DNA of 64,000 nucleotides from Tetmemena sp. SeJ-2015 (taxonomy: Eukaryota; Ciliophora; Spirotrichea; Sporadotrichida; Oxytrichidae), in contig JAJKFJ010022651.1 of NCBI GenBank assembly GCA_027382625.1, positions 89,735 to 153,734 on the forward strand, in the 5' to 3' direction. The notes below the pieces were generated by a model. The model did not search any database. It saw nothing but the letters and a program-made list of their open reading frames with translations, and was not told where the DNA came from. Numbering within the stretch: the first letter of the stretch is position 1; each line of letters begins with the position of its first letter. This document shows positions 1-12,235 of the stretch, piece after piece. Made by a program: the position numbers and the translations under genes.

Positions 1-747
1 TCCTTAAATCTCTTGAGAGTGGTTAATTTCCTGATCAAGTCTTTTTTACTGACTTGCGAGTGCAAGCTCTTTTTCTCCTCATCATCTTCACTTTCATGAG
101 ACTACTCTTCTATATTTAAATAACTGACCGTCGGATGCAAGCGCGTATTCTACTTCTTTATAACTGCCTAATTTCCTTATAAACCTTCAATTGAACCCGC
201 TAAAATTTAATGAACTTTGAGAATTTTAGAACCGTTGAAGGTGTTCCTCCTAATATGAGAGGGCCATTTAGATGAATGCTTCGCAAGTAGATTATTAGCT
301 CCTGTGTAGTAATCTGAATTAATTTACGATTAGAGAATAGGCTATGAGAGTAGCTAACTGTCGTGAGTTCCATAACTCATCATAGAGGTTTGAGTTTTCT
401 AACTCACAAGAGGGTGGGGACTTACACTATTAGAACTTTTATCTTTTTAAATTTTCCCCAAATATGGAAGCTTATTCTAACTTTATAATACATGTCTTAA
501 ATTGAATTTGAATATGCAACATTTTGAGAAAATTACTCTTATATTTCAATGAAACTATGTGGACTATCATCCTCTTCTTTGATAGTGACAATCCGCTGTA
601 GAGTGGTCCCTGGTAAATAGCTCGAGTTAGGTTGATCTATGCTTATCTTCAATGAGCGCTTTCTGAATTTTGACAGAGTTGTTATAGTTGGTTTAGACGC
701 AGCGTTTCCTTCAAAAGGAAGATCTATCTTTTTTTGTCGTTACCCAT
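1..747 (-). CDS. Unrecognised protein, N-terminal part; gene runs off left edge
   Basis: Read right to left with TAA/TAG as Gln. A likely start at 747 gives MGNDKKR, whose Gly2 could suit N-myristoylation. After a one-base frame break comes a stretch containing SLKISIDQPNSSYLPGTTL, then about 40 more residues. A second open stretch of about 120 codons with no TGA reaches the window edge (it contains HPTVSYLNIEEQ and ends near KDLIRKL); a frame change near 385-480 probably marks an intron or excised segment. The pattern of an IDxxxxxYxPG turn followed by beta-strand-like sequence faintly recalls the arrestin-fold N-domain, but this is weak and I assign no function. Confidence 0.5.
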
Positions 748-787
748 TTTCTCTGTAGACTTAAGACCATGATGCTGATATTCATTA

Positions 788-2818
788 TCATTAAACTATA
801 ATAGATATCTAATGTGGATATGGAGGATTTAATAATAGGTAAGAATTTAATGGAAAAAAAGGTTCATCATGGAAATCACAAGCACTCAAAAAAAGTGGCA
901 GTTAACTACTGCAAGGCTTAAATAATCTGTATAACATTGCCTGAGAAACCTTGTAAAATTAACTTAAATATTAAAACTATAAATTAGATTACAATGTTAA
1001 AAAAGATTCTAAAAAATAAGTGATGATGAGTTTATCAGCTGGAGTAAATTCTTCCTCTGTGAACTCACTCGCTTCACTCAAAAACATTTCTAGTTAATCT
1101 ACTTAAAATACTGATAGACTAGAATATACGATGAATGTGTAATAATCCTTGGTAAGAAGTGACTTCCTTCTGAACGACTCAGATTAGATTCCATCCCCCA
1201 TTTAAGTATAAATAAATGAGTGCAGAAAAAGTGATGATGCATTTAGACTTGTTTATACTCTGTTACTTTAGGGCTATTAACGCTCAGGTGACTAGTTATA
1301 ATAATTGCCTTCATCTTATCTTAACTGACGCTAGCTCTGAAGAGCTGAGTATTCACTGTTAGATAAATTCCAGTCACTGTACTCTTCTTAGTCAAACTCT
1401 ACATTTCTAAATGCGAAGAGAAAGGGACCTCTCACATGACTTCTTTGGTTCATTAAGAAGTTCCCTACGAAAAAAAAAATTTAAGAAGCAAGGGTATTGT
1501 GATATTGGTCTATTGCTTGAGGAACTTAGTTGTTCTCGAGGCTAGATCCTCATAGTGCATATCTTGGTCAGATGAGACTTCTCCTCTTTATTCGCTTTAA
1601 GGATTTTTGGACTTGCTTCTCACCAATTTCAAATTCAGTGACTTTAATTTGAGGAAACTCTGGCTCTTGAAGTAGTTAGAGCTGAGGTGTTGTTCTTTTG
1701 ATAGGCGCCGGGTGCTTTGGCTTAAAAGTAAGAAGCTTTAATGTGAGGGATCTAGAGCTTGGTACTCTATTTACGCAGGCTTTTTTATTTCAACTCACTG
1801 TAAATAATATGGCATGTTCAAAAGATGTAAAGTTGGATCAAATTAATAAATTTGGCAAGGTCTGCATAATTATTAAGCGAACTTTTTTATTTCTAAAGCA
1901 TCAGGACTCTCTTAAAGCAACGAGACTTTACTCCTTATTTAGCTCGATGTCACATTAAATGCCTATACTCTTTCCTTATACTTCTTATTCTAACACTAGT
2001 TCCCTTTCATCTGTGTGATTTAATTATGCCTCTAATTCGTATGCCTTATGAGACTGTTCTGTGGCATATCATGGAATGATTATTAATTTTCCAAATTATG
2101 ATTTTGGTGATTCAAGTGCACACCCTTATTCTTCGCATCTATTTTTTTCTCTTCGCTTTGTGACTTATTTGGTACTGGAGATTCTTAATCCAGCTTTTCT
2201 ATTTGAATCAAATTTGGATTTTAACTTCCTCAGGAGGTTGCGTTTTTTATCTTTGTGGTTCAGAGAATAGAGATGTGAATGGATTATTTTATAGAAATAG
2301 GAGTTGATCCTCTGTGTATTCAAGTAAGTTCTTCAATTTGCTATCTTTCTTTACAGCTAAAATAACAAGATATTTAGTATTTAATGAAAAAATGAAAATA
2401 AATTAAGATATGCTTTTAATAAAAATTTATATAGGATTTAAAATGTAAGTTTATAATAATGTTATGAATATTATCCTATTAACGCATTCGTACTATTACA
2501 GAATAAAAATTGAGTTAGAGGAAAAAATAAAAAATTGGTTTATTGTAAACAATGATTACAACAATATTTGAGTTTTTATTTGATATTATCTTGAATGTGG
2601 AGTTAAGTATGACCCTATTTCGAGCTACTCACTTAGTCACCAATTGCGACTGACTGAGTATTCAATAATTCTCTTTCATCATGTTTTGGAATTTAGCCAT
2701 TGACATTAAGGCCCATAGTTTGTTACTTGACTTCCTCATTTAGGGCCAATCTATCTCTTTCCTTTGTAAAATCCTATTGCTTGTTCTATAAAATTGAGGT
2801 GGTTTCCCTTTACTACAT
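788..2818 (-). CDS. Unrecognised charged protein, interrupted
   Basis: Candidate start at 2818 (MQQRETTSILQNKQQDF) and TGA end at 788. Open pieces in the ciliate code: 2818-2600, about 2340-2075 (contains SLNHKDKKRNLLRKLK), about 2070-1800 (contains NKKYKERVQAFNVTSS), about 1815-1580, and a 200-codon stretch 1450-800 with more than 15 TAA/TAG codons and no TGA (contains FLSEASEFTEEEFTPAD). The AT-rich 2590-2350 piece looks like an excised segment; other frame changes could be excised segments, introns or base errors. No family recognised. That all pieces belong to one gene is inferred from strand and order. Confidence 0.5.
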
Positions 2819-3802
2819 CGTTTATAGTGAGTTGAATCAGTATTTTTATTTCTCTCAGTAATTATATTACTAGATTATTCTATATTTGATAAGATATATA
2901 TTTATTTATCTTGCGTACTTGTGTAATCGTACTAAATTATGCATCTACAAAATTTATAAATTAAAATAAGATGAGATTATTACTTCATTAAATTGATTAT
3001 TTTTCATAGCAATAATTATGTAGGCAGCAAATTTGACTTTAGCCCAGATTACTATCCTGGAGTTAAGCAGTATGTTTTTAATTAGCAATATATTTTTTTA
3101 ATTAACAAAAATAGCGAAAACATATTGCTGCTTTCTTAACAATTGATAAAAAGGAAAATTCTTTAAGAACACATTCAATTCTATATTTCCAGTTTATTTT
3201 TTATTTAAGAAAAGATAAAAAAGCAAAATTCGTTCTCAATTTGCTTATTTAAGATCAATATTTAATTTCCTTAATAAATAAATTAGGACTAAAGTGTAAG
3301 ATATTTATTATTGGTAAATTTTATTAACTCAGAAGCAAGTTTAATATCAATTGATGCAAAAAAAGTTTTCAAATTACAAAAATTATATGTTATAAATGCA
3401 ACAATGATTGTAGATAAAATTATTTATTATCATATTCTTTCAGAAATGAAATGGATATTTTTAAATCAAAATTGAAGGAGGAAAGAAATCTATCAAATAA
3501 AGTTTAGAGCATTTCATCACATTCATTAAGTAATGCAAAAAAAATCTACCTACCAATTCATGAATGGCTGCAAACTATTAGAAGATAATTTAAAAGTTGA
3601 ATTTAAATTTTGAATGACGATATGATTAGATGATTTCAAACTAGTTGAATACAATAATTGATAGCCAGGCATTACAAACTCTCAGATCTATAACTAATCT
3701 GCCAAGTTCATTTCATAATTATTAGCAATTATTTTATTAGGCAAGTTTGAAGATACGATACCAATATTGTAATCACGACACAATAAGCAGAGTTAGTTAG
3801 CC
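2819..3802. other. AT-rich spacer, no gene seen
   Basis: About 1 kb of very AT-rich sequence with frequent TGA in all frames, lying between two minus-strand genes. I see no open reading frame, RNA gene or clear repeat in it. It probably holds the promoter of the 788-2818 gene and the 3' flank of the first GH16 gene. Confidence 0.6.
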
Positions 3803-4608
3803 TCACTGGAGGAAAGCCATCTCCTCTGCTGAAGCCTTGCTCCAGTCGATTTCGTAAACTCTCACGTAGTCAATAACGTATTGTTGAGGGAACTGAGTTG
3901 AACCATCGGGATCGCCGGGCCAGTTGCCGCCAATAGCGAGGTTGAGAATCACGAAGAACTTCTGGCCGTGGTCGAAAACCCATTGATCTGGGCTGGTCTC
4001 ACTCTTTTAGATGGTATGGTAGGTGTTGCCGTCCACATAGAACTCGATGTGATCTGGTTGCCAGTTTACTCCATAGGTGTGGAAGTCATTTGCGAAGCCC
4101 TGATCGAGATGGTAGCCAGAGGTGCGGTCGAAGCCTGGTGAGTGAAGAGAGGAGTAGATGTTTTGGGGTCTCTGCCCACCAACTCCATAATGTCGATCTC
4201 ACCGCATGCTGGCCAGCCAACTTGGCCGATGTTCTCACCAAGAAGCCAGAAAGCAGGCCAGATGCCTTGTCCGAAAGGCAACTTTGCTCTCATCTCAAAC
4301 TTTCCGTAGAGAATAGAGAACTGACCAGCTGAGTTTAGCTTGGCAGAGGTAAACTGGTTGCCACCATAGTCTTCTCTCAAAGCTTGAATAGTAAGGAAGC
4401 CATTAGACACCCATGAGTTTTAACCGCGATCAGTGTAGTACTCTTTTTCGTTGTTACCCCAACCATTTCCACCCTGGTCGAAGTGCCACTTGCTGCGATC
4501 GATTGAGCCGCCATCGAACTCATCATTCCATACTTGGACCCACTGCCATGCGGCAACTTGGGATAGAGTCACTGCTCCAAGGAGCAAGAGTGCTGCGAAG
4601 TTTCTCAT
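3803..4608 (-). CDS. GH16 family beta-glucanase, copy A (secreted)
   Basis: Family 16 glycoside hydrolases cleave beta-1,3 or beta-1,3/1,4 glucans (laminarinase/licheninase type). The start at 4608 gives a hydrophobic signal peptide (MRNFAALLLLGAVTLSQVAA), then the conserved N-terminal region WNDEFDG. The catalytic signature GEIDIMELVG carries both Glu and the Asp of ExDxxE. Later landmarks are NDFHTYGVNW, ILNLAIGGNWPGDP and the final strand DYVRVYEIDW; TGA is at 3803-3805. TAA encodes Gln in TDRGQNSWVS and HTIQKSE. One base is out of frame near 4160, between DPK and IYSSLHS, probably a base-calling error. No excised segment is seen, unlike the two paralogues to the right. Length (about 265 residues) is normal for the family. 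Confidence 0.9.
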
Positions 4609-4865
4609 TTGCTTAGTTTACTTAGATTGGTAGGGAATCTTTTTAATTATTATAGAGTGTTGGGAAGGATCTGAATTTATATCTGTATTAAATGTGTTTA
4701 AAATATTATAAGCTAATATCCTTTAATTTTTGTAATAGAGACTTAATGAGTTATAAAGAGTGCTTTTCAAAGGGAGCAATTTAGTTAAGAGTTATAGGGC
4801 CAAATTAAAATGCTGTATCACCCGTTTACGGGAGGTTTATAATCTGTGAGGAATGATCTCTACTT

Positions 4866-5759
4866 TCACTGAGAGAGGAAACTTTAGCCGTGAGAGTGAC
4901 CTTTATCCACCTTGTAGACTCTGACATAGTCAATCTCGTACTTGGCTGGGAACTGAGTGGTTTGATCTGGGAAGCCTGGCCATGAGCCGCCAACAGCTAG
5001 GTTGAGGATAATGAAGAATTCGTGATCGTCGAAGGGCCAGAAATCTTGGGTCTAGCTAGAGTTTACTGACATGAAGATCTGACCATCAACAGTGAAGTCG
5101 AGCTTACTTGGGTGCCATTCAACTCCAAATACGTGGAAGTCAGAATGGAAACCCTAGTCCAAGTGGTAGGTCTTGTTAGCGTTAAAGCTTGGGGCTTAGA
5201 GTTTAGAGTATGTGTTCATTGGGTCTCTGCCGATGTATTCCATCACATCGATGTGTTAAAAATACAAGCAAATAGAATTAAGAATACGATGCTTCCAGTT
5301 TTGGGCCAGCCAACTTCTTATAAGTTGTTTCCAAGGAGCCAAAAGGCAGGCCACATGCCTTGTCCCTCTGGAAGTTTTGCTCTGGCCTCAATCTTTCCGT
5401 ACTTGAGGGAAAACTTTCCTGCTGTGTTAAGTCTTGCAGAAGTATAGTGATTGCCATTATATTCCTCTTTCAAAGCCTGAATCACAAGCTTTCCATTTTC
5501 AAGATAAGAATTTTGGGGTCTATTGGTGTAGAACTCATTTATAAAAATGAAGAGGAATTATAGCATAAACTTTTTACTCAAGTTCGTTGTTTCCCCATCC
5601 ATCTCCGCCGATATCGTATTTCCATTTGCTTTAGTCGATTTAGCTTCCATCGAACTCATCGCTCCACACCAGTTTCCAGTTGTACGATTACTACTGAGCT
5701 TAGATAGTAGCTACAGATAGGCTTAGCCCTAAAAGGCTTGAGATAGAGATAATTTTCAT
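4866..5759 (-). CDS. GH16 family beta-glucanase-like, copy B, nucleophile replaced
   Basis: Start at 5759 with a signal peptide (MKIISISSLLGLSLSVATIQ), TGA at 4866-4868. Two short inserts (5254-5291, 5538-5580) are flanked by 5-nt repeats; removing each with one repeat restores NNELEFYTNRPQNS and the catalytic strand. That strand then reads KTGSIDVMEYIG: the first Glu of ExDxxE, the nucleophile of GH16, is Ser, while the Asp and acid/base Glu remain. Neighbouring copies read GEIDIMEL and GEIDIMEW. The rest of the fold is intact (FWLLGNN, HSDFHVFGVEWHPSKL, IILNLAVGGSWPG, DYVRVYKV). It may be a carbohydrate-binding pseudoenzyme. The Ser codon lies close to the insert pointer, so junction choice should be checked in macronuclear DNA. 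Confidence 0.85.
5254..5291. other. Internal eliminated sequence in GH16-B, pointer CATCG
   Basis: A 38-bp AT-rich insert bounded by CGATG on the plus strand (5249-5253 and 5287-5291; CATCG on the coding strand). Removal joins GGA AGC ATC GAT GTG ATG GAA, giving GSIDVME at the GH16 active site. Confidence 0.85.
5538..5580. other. Internal eliminated sequence in GH16-B, pointer TGAGT
   Basis: A 43-bp AT-rich insert bounded by TGAGT on the coding strand (ACTCA at 5533-5537 and 5576-5580). Removal joins GAA CTT GAG TTC TAC, restoring N-E-L-E-F-Y-T as in copies A and C. Confidence 0.85.
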
Positions 5760-6038
5760 TAAATACGTCAATTCTATATTATAGATATCGAAATTGTCTT
5801 ATTCCAAAATACTTAACTAGAATACAAGGTAATCGACAATCATTGAGAAGTGATTTGAACTTAAAATGAGATTGTTAAATACTAAACTTTTGAGGAGTAG
5901 AAGATTATTTCATAAATTTTATTAATCATTAGCATTTGATATTGAGTGATTAAATCTAGAATAATATAGTGTTTCTGGCAAGTCTTGAAAAGATATGCCT
6001 CAATTCAAATTATGTGGCTTTAGGCTCTCAGTGGTAGT

Positions 6039-6941
6039 TCACTGAAGGAAGCTTTCTTCAATTTGATCAACGTAGACATCAACTTTCTAAGTGTCAAAAG
6101 GAATCTACTCGACCTCAGCGATCTCAGCGTTTTGCTATAACTTGTAAACTCTGACATAGTCAACAGTGAAGTGATGAGGGAACTTGGATGCTGGAGAAGG
6201 AGCACCGGGCCAGTTTCCACCGATAGCAAGGTTTAGAATGATGAAGAAATCGTGGTCGCCGAAGGGCCAGTGGTTGGGGCTTTCACTCTTGTAAACAGTG
6301 TAGTAAACCTGGTCATCAAAGTAGAAAGATAGGTGGTCAGGGTGCCATTCAACTCCATAAGTGTGGAACTCGTGGCTGAAGCCTTCGTTTCTCTCGAAGG
6401 CATGAGTAGTGTCATAAGAGGTAGCATGTAGGGAAGCGTGAACCTTTGAGGCGTCGTTACCCACCCATTCCATAATATCGATCTCACCACAACCGGGCCA
6501 TCCAGCTTGGCCGAAGTTGTTTCCGAGAAGCCAGAAAGCAGGCCAGACTCCACTTCCTGCGGGAAGCTTGGCGCTCATTTCTACCTTTCCATATTGAACT
6601 GTGAACTTTCCAGCTGTGTTCATTCTAGCTGAGGTGTATTCATAAACTCATGAATGTCAATCAGCAATTTAAGGAAAGGAAATTAAAGATTGAGAGCCGC
6701 CATAGTCTTCTCTGAGAGCCTGAATTATGAGCTTTCCATCTGAGACATAAGAGTTCTCGGGTCTATCAGTATAGAACTCGAGCTCATTGTTACCCCAGCC
6801 GTTGTTGCCAGTGTCATAGTGCCACTTGCTTCTATCAATTGAGTTGCCATTGAACTCATCGCTCCAGACCAACTGCCAGTTGGAGGCAGAGGCAAGCTGA
6901 GCGGTTCCCAAAACAAGTAATGTTATAGCTGATTTCAACAT
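6039..6941 (-). CDS. GH16 family beta-glucanase, copy C (secreted)
   Basis: Start at 6941 with a signal peptide (MLKSAITLLVLGTAQLASAS) followed by NWQLVWSDEFNG. One 51-bp insert (6641-6691) is removed through pointer AAT to give YGGSQYTSARMN. The active-site strand GEIDIMEWVG is complete. Then come EFHTYGVEWHPDHL, IILNLAIGGNWPG and DYVRVYKL. Reading TAG as Gln extends the protein by about 40 residues (QQNAEIAEVEQIP...) to TGA at 6039-6041; the ends FLQ (A), FLSQ (B) and FLQ (C) agree, supporting TGA as the true stop in all three. With copies A and B it forms a head-to-tail array, so local duplication is likely. Confidence 0.9.
6641..6691. other. Internal eliminated sequence in GH16-C, pointer AAT
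   Basis: A 51-bp insert flanked by ATT on the plus strand (6638-6640 and 6689-6691). Removal joins GGC TCT CAA TAC ACC TCA, giving GSQYTSA, as expected from the paralogues. Confidence 0.75.
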
Positions 6942-7752
6942 GTGCTTAGAAGAGTTTATGAGTTAAGATTTTAATTATTACAGAGTACCTCACCCCTTAA
7001 ATAAGGGTTGAATACCACAGATGTTAATAATCTATTTTCTATAATAAATATCTTCTCGAGGGTTATAAATAATATTCTTTTTGTATTTTGTTAATATCTT
7101 ATCTCTAGTGAATCTATATTCTCTCCTAATATAATAGATAGATATGTGACTTTGAGAATCTTAAATCTATGATAGATTGGGAGGGTTTGCTTGACTATAA
7201 TATGATGATAGTTTCCTTTAATCTTGTATAATGATGATGGTTTTTTTTATATATCAATCAGCTTCTACATTTATGAATGAAGATATATCTACTTCGTTTT
7301 TTCACCTATCATCATTAATCTATCTATGTTAATATTATTATTCTCTTCTTGTTTTAAGTTTCACTCTTAAAGTCAGCCAGACAACCAGATTTCATAGCTC
7401 TCTATCTATCCAGTGGAAAAGAATTGATGAAGAACTACCCTGCAGTTTGGGCTATTGCTCTAAATGCTTCTTCTTAATTCCAGATACACATTCTGCGCAT
7501 TCTTATTCATTTAAGGACCTTCATCTCAAATAAACCCTAGCAGAAAAGATCGGACAACTTAGAGTAGTTTTGATAGATAGAAGATAGAAAGGGTTTAGTG
7601 AAGCAATGAGCAATAAAATTATAGTTTTGAGTAATTATTAAAGTAAATTAGCGAGATAGTTGTAGTGAGTGATTAATTGATGTATGATAGATAGAGGGAT
7701 CCACCACTGATAATTAATAATAAATATTCTAATATCGAAAGTCTGCGAGCGA
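6942..7752. other. AT-rich divergent spacer
   Basis: About 800 bp between the minus-strand GH16-C start and the plus-strand GH31-1 start. It should hold both promoters. It is AT-rich with frequent TGA; I recognise no coding region or element. Confidence 0.55.
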
Positions 7753-9939
7753 ATGTCAGAACTAGATAGAGAGAATCTAAAACAAGACGAGCGCGCGCGC
7801 TTGGTAAATGACTCCGAGCAGGTGCCTGCAACCGACGCAGCTGCTGCCAAAGCAAAGAAGAAGAAGATATTCATCGGAGTGGGTATCTTGCTACTTATCG
7901 GAGTTATCCTCGCTATCGTGCTCCCACTTACACTCAAGGGCGGTGATGACAACGGCCTCAACCCAATCGACTCACCAGAGTACAACCCCTACGCAGTCGA
8001 CGGCACTTCCATCAAGGAGACCGTCTTCAACCAACTCTTCGTCATCAAGTCACCCTAGACCCCTGCTAAGGCCTTCATGGCCAAGGAGGCTCTTGGAGCC
8101 TATAAGAACACTGACTACAAACCAGTCAACCCCAAAGATATCCCAGTTGGACAGAATAACAACTACCTCACTGAGGAGATCTAAGTTAACTTCACCATGG
8201 TCGATAACTACAATCTACGTCTCTACCTCAGCGACAACAAGGCAGATCCCAAGAACACTCACGAGGTGGCTGATAAGTTCTTCCAACGCCCAGTTTATTC
8301 ATGGGAAGCTAGACTCTCGCAGATGAACTTCCAGATCACCAAGGAGAAATTCGAGTGGAGCATCGGCAACATCTACTCTATAATTTAGTAGGTGAGCTAC
8401 TATGTCTTTGATAGCAGTTTGCTTTGAGTTGTTGATAGTTATAAGAATGAAATCCTGAGCACTAAGAACAGAAAGCTATTCATGAGTGATAAGTACTCAG
8501 AGATTGGATTCGTTCTTCCTTCAAAGCGTTGCTACGGTCTCGGACAGAGAAATGCTCAGTTCCAACTCCAATACGGCTCTTACACCCTTCACTCTCGCTT
8601 CAGACCCGAGGGTCTTTAGACTGACTCAGGACTTGGTGACCAGGCAGGTAACCACATCCACCCATTCGTGATGTGCCAGACCAAGGATAAGGACTTCATG
8701 GGCATGTTCTTCGTCGGCTCTGCTCCTCAACAGTTTGAAGTCATTTACACTAGCAAGGACGACAGAATGATTCTCAACTACATTACTCTTGGCGGCCCAA
8801 TCGAGGTATACACAATTATGCGCGGTAAGGTAGAAGACATCATCACCAAGTATCACACCATGATTGGCTACTCCACAATGCCTCCCTTCTACGCTCTCGG
8901 TTTCTTCCAGGGCTCTAACGCTTACACCTCTCTTGACCAGGTCAAGTCAGTTGTGCAGCAGTTCACCGACCAGGGAGTCGCTCTTGAAGGTATGATCCTC
9001 AACAACTACAATCAACAGACCCAGCAGACTTTCACTGTCAACAGTGACAAGTTCAAGGGATTCAGTGATTACTACACCACTTTCAAGAAGGGCAACTAAC
9101 ACATGATCCTCGGCACCAGCGTTCAATTAATCCATAAATCGTAGTGAGTGTTAAGAAATCTTGTATTGATTGCAATTGCTGGCAACTATCCTGCCTTCAC
9201 TGCTGCTTCTTCAGCACAGTGCTTGGTGAACAACCTTGACGGAAAGGCTTTGATTGGTGTACTCAACAAGACTCAAGTCTACTATATCGATCCCCATGCT
9301 GACAAGGCAGCCGACTTTTATGCCACTCAGTACTCCACTTTCTACGACCTTGTTGGAGGATTCGAGGGCATCCAGCTCTAGGACTCCTTCATGGCCAACC
9401 AGATCAATGGAGAAGTCAGCCAAGCTACCCCTACTAAGGAAATTAAGGGCAGACGCCTTGACTTCGGAGAAGAAACTCTCGGAGGATTTGAGCCATATTA
9501 GATTAATGAGGACCAAACCAAGTTCAGCACCTATACTCTTCCTTTCTTGCCCTCAAAGGACCACAACTTGGATGAGAACACCATCTCTCTCAACGCCACT
9601 CACGGTTCTCTCCTTACTCCTAATCTCTTCCTTCACAACTTGAACGCTCACGCTCACTTGCAGCTTCTCAGTTCAACTCTCAATGGACTCACCAAGATGA
9701 ACGGCCAGAGACCTTTCATTACCACTGACGCTTCTTTCCCAGGCTCAGGCGCTCTTGGAGCTGGCCTCATCACTGACCTTCACAGAACTTGGGACAACCT
9801 AAGAGGTGTGATTTCTCAAGCTATGGGACTCTCCCTCTACGGAGTCGGTAACACCATGGTTGATTCTTGCGGTTCTCTTGGCAAAATGGACCAGGAACTT
9901 TGCGCAAGATGGATGCAACTCTCTGCTTTCATGCCAATG
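7753..9939 (+). CDS. GH31-like type II membrane protein 1, segment block A
   Basis: Start at 7753. A 38-residue cytosolic N-terminus ends in a Lys run, followed by one membrane segment (FIGVGILLLIGVILAIVLPL) and a GH31-type ectodomain (alpha-glucosidase superfamily). Family landmarks: FMSDKYSEIGFVLPSKR, YGLGQRNAQFQL, HPFVMCQTKDKDFMGMFF, YHTMIGYSTMPPFYALGFFQG. Where active members have WxDMNE, this protein reads FEGIQLQDSFMANQ, and the acid/base region (GDN in active members) reads LITDLHRTWDNL. It is therefore very likely a pseudoenzyme. TAG in SPQTPAK shows the code change. Frame changes near 8385 and 9125-9177 (CAATT repeats) mark an intron or excised segments; the second rejoins one base out of frame. 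The block ends at the 13-nt pointer TTTCATGCCAATG (9927-9939), which recurs at 11759. Confidence 0.85.
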
Positions 9940-10075
9940 CTTTGATCAATAAGGATGCTAGTGTATATGCTATCGCATTAATGAAGAAAGGAATAATTGG
10001 ATTCTTTCGGAGACAATTAATTAATTATAAAAGGAAGGATACAACTTTCATCAACTATCCTCTGCCTAAATAAAC

Positions 10076-11693
10076 ATGCTAGATAGAAATGACACGTCAG
10101 CAGAGGCTTTGGATAACTCAGCCTCTGGCAAACTCATAAATAGAGACCGTACCGGTCAATCTCCAATAGAACAAAGAGATGAGAGTGGTGATTAGTTTAA
10201 CAGCTAAGGTGAGCTAGTTAAAAGCAATGATGAGAGCATACTTTTTCTAAAAAATAAGCCTTCTACTCTTCAAAATCCTTAGCAGAAATTCGATTCAATC
10301 CCATTACCAACGGATGGAAAGAGTAAGAAGCAAGGGCTAAAGAGGAAGCGAATTAAGTGGATAGTTATCTTGGTACTTATCTTCATCGCAGTTGTGCTGG
10401 CAATTACTTTGCCAATCGTATTACTAAAGGGAGATAGTTCTCTGCCTGTCGATCCATTCTCCTACAAAGAGTTCAACTTTATAAAGCTGAAGCAATCTGC
10501 TCCAATCACTGCGACTGTTTATATTTAATAACTTTGATGATGATTATTATTTAGGAATATTGGTATATGTTTACAATATCGACTTGACTCTTGAGTAAGC
10601 ACCCTAATCAGAGTATTCCACAATCGATTGCAGGGACCTGACAGAAGATGACATGGAAGAGTTAGGCATCGACAGTTGCAAGCTTACTAAATTCTACCAG
10701 CGCTTTATGGAGGCAGATCAATCAACAAGCACCATTTAATCGTTACTCGCTCTACCACACAGGCTTGCTCAGCATTTTTATCAGACTCCAATTAACGCAA
10801 ACCTTTCAAAACATTAGCTAAAATTAGATTCAAGAGAAAGTAATATTGTGAAGAAAGCTGGAAGTCTCTTCTCTATTGAGGAGCATCTATACTTTTAAAG
10901 ACTGAAGGCTGACAAAAAGTAAAAAAGCTTAAGAATTAAAGCAATGGAGGGGAAAGTGGGCGAGAATGTAGGGTATAAGGGAGTAAATTATAGACCAGTC
11001 AATCCTAGGGATGTCAGCGTCGGAGTTGTCAACAACAAAGAAACTCAAGCAATGTAGTTTCAGCTGGGACTTATCGACAACAAACAGGCTAGGATTTTCA
11101 TTTCAGATAAACTTAGAAAAATATAATGAAGAAAATGAGGCATTTCTCAAATATAAAAGTTTACCAACCCTGAGTAGAATTACACAGTGAGTGATTCTAT
11201 ACTTAAAAGACCTCCTTTGGCTTTTGAAGCTCGACTAAGCCAAGTTGGTTTCAACTATTCAAGTGATACAGGAGTTTTTAAATTTATTTTGGTTTGAATT
11301 ATTATACAACTTTAAATTTTTAGGTTTACTTTTTCTTTCACGATCCTGAAACTCAAGAGAGGCTTTTGGAAACTAAGAATAGGAAGCTCTTCATGTCAGA
11401 AAAGTTCAGCGAAATTGGTTTTGTTCTGCCAACTTAGCGAATATTTGGAATAGGTTAAAGGCATGGGAGCTTTCAACTTTAGCAAGGAACCTATACGCTT
11501 TGGTCAAAAGGAAGAGACTATACCAAAGAATACATGCCAGAAGGATAATGGCTTGGGTGGGCTAAACGGACCAGGTGTGCATCCATTCGTTATGGTGCAG
11601 ACTAAGAGCAAAGATTTCATGGGACTGTTCTTCTTAGCAACAACACCTCAAGTGTTTGAGATTATTCATTTCGATGGCTATGACGAGGCAGTT
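10076..11693 (+). CDS. GH31-like type II membrane protein 2, segment block A (inside GH31-1)
   Basis: Lies wholly inside the gap between GH31-1 blocks A and B. Start at 10076 (MLDRNDTSAEALDNS); a Gln/Ser-rich cytosolic tail of about 95 residues; a membrane segment (IKWIVILVLIFIAVVLAITL); then an ectodomain with VNYRPVNPRDVSVG, FEARLSQVGF, FMSEKFSEIGFVLPTQR, FGIGQRHGSFQL and HPFVMVQTKSKDFMGLFF, all paralogous to GH31-1. A GT-AG intron near 11270-11322 joins DTG to VYFFFHDPET. Further frame changes near 10530 and 11120 suggest an intron and an excised segment. The block ends at the 15-nt pointer TATGACGAGGCAGTT (11679-11693), repeated at 12286-12300, where the protein resumes in frame. Confidence 0.85.
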
Positions 11694-11758
11694 TCCATAT
11701 TGAATTTCAAGGGTTTGAATACAGTGATATCCTATCTAAGTTGCGTATTAGATTATCA

Positions 11759-12235
11759 TTTCATGCCAATGGTTAGAAACTTCTACAATGAGACCTACTT
11801 GGACCCAGTTAGTGGAACCCGTAACACCACTGACCCCTCAGAGCTTTCAGCTTTCACTAATTTCGATTTCTCCTTCGCCTACAACTCTGCCATCTCCAAC
11901 CGTCTCCCCTACCTCCGCTACATCTACTCCCAGCTCTACTACGCCTACAGATACGGAGCCGCAGTTGTGAGACCTCTCTTCTACGACTACCCTGAGGACG
12001 ATAACGCCTTCGACCAATCTAACTACAAGGCCTTTGATACTTACATGCTTGGAGACTCCATCAAGGTCTCTCCAGTGCTCGACAAAGGCGTCAAGAATGG
12101 CGACACCTATCAGTCCTATTTCCCCGCTGGAAAATGGTACGACCTCAACAACTACACCACCGTCATCGATACCACCAAGGGTGGAAAATTAGTTGACTTG
12201 ACTTCTGATTACGCTTTCACTAGCATTCACTTGAA
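11759..12235 (+). CDS. GH31-like protein 1, segment block B
   Basis: Begins with the second copy of TTTCATGCCAATG (11759-11771); joined to block A it reads SAFMPMVRNFYNE in frame. It then has GH31 landmarks YLRYIYSQLYYAYRYG, VVRPLFYDYPEDD, FDTYMLGDSIKVSPVL and YFPAGKWYDL. It ends at the 11-nt pointer ATTCACTTGAA (12225-12235), after TSIHL. The frame would hit TGA at 12247, but the family needs a further 200 or so residues, and these lie inverted at 17237-17737. Confidence 0.88.

Noticed and set aside
4090..4332. Plus-strand open frames opposite the GH16 and GH31-3 genes
   Set aside because: They are shadows of well-supported minus-strand coding with family motifs; none has its own motifs.
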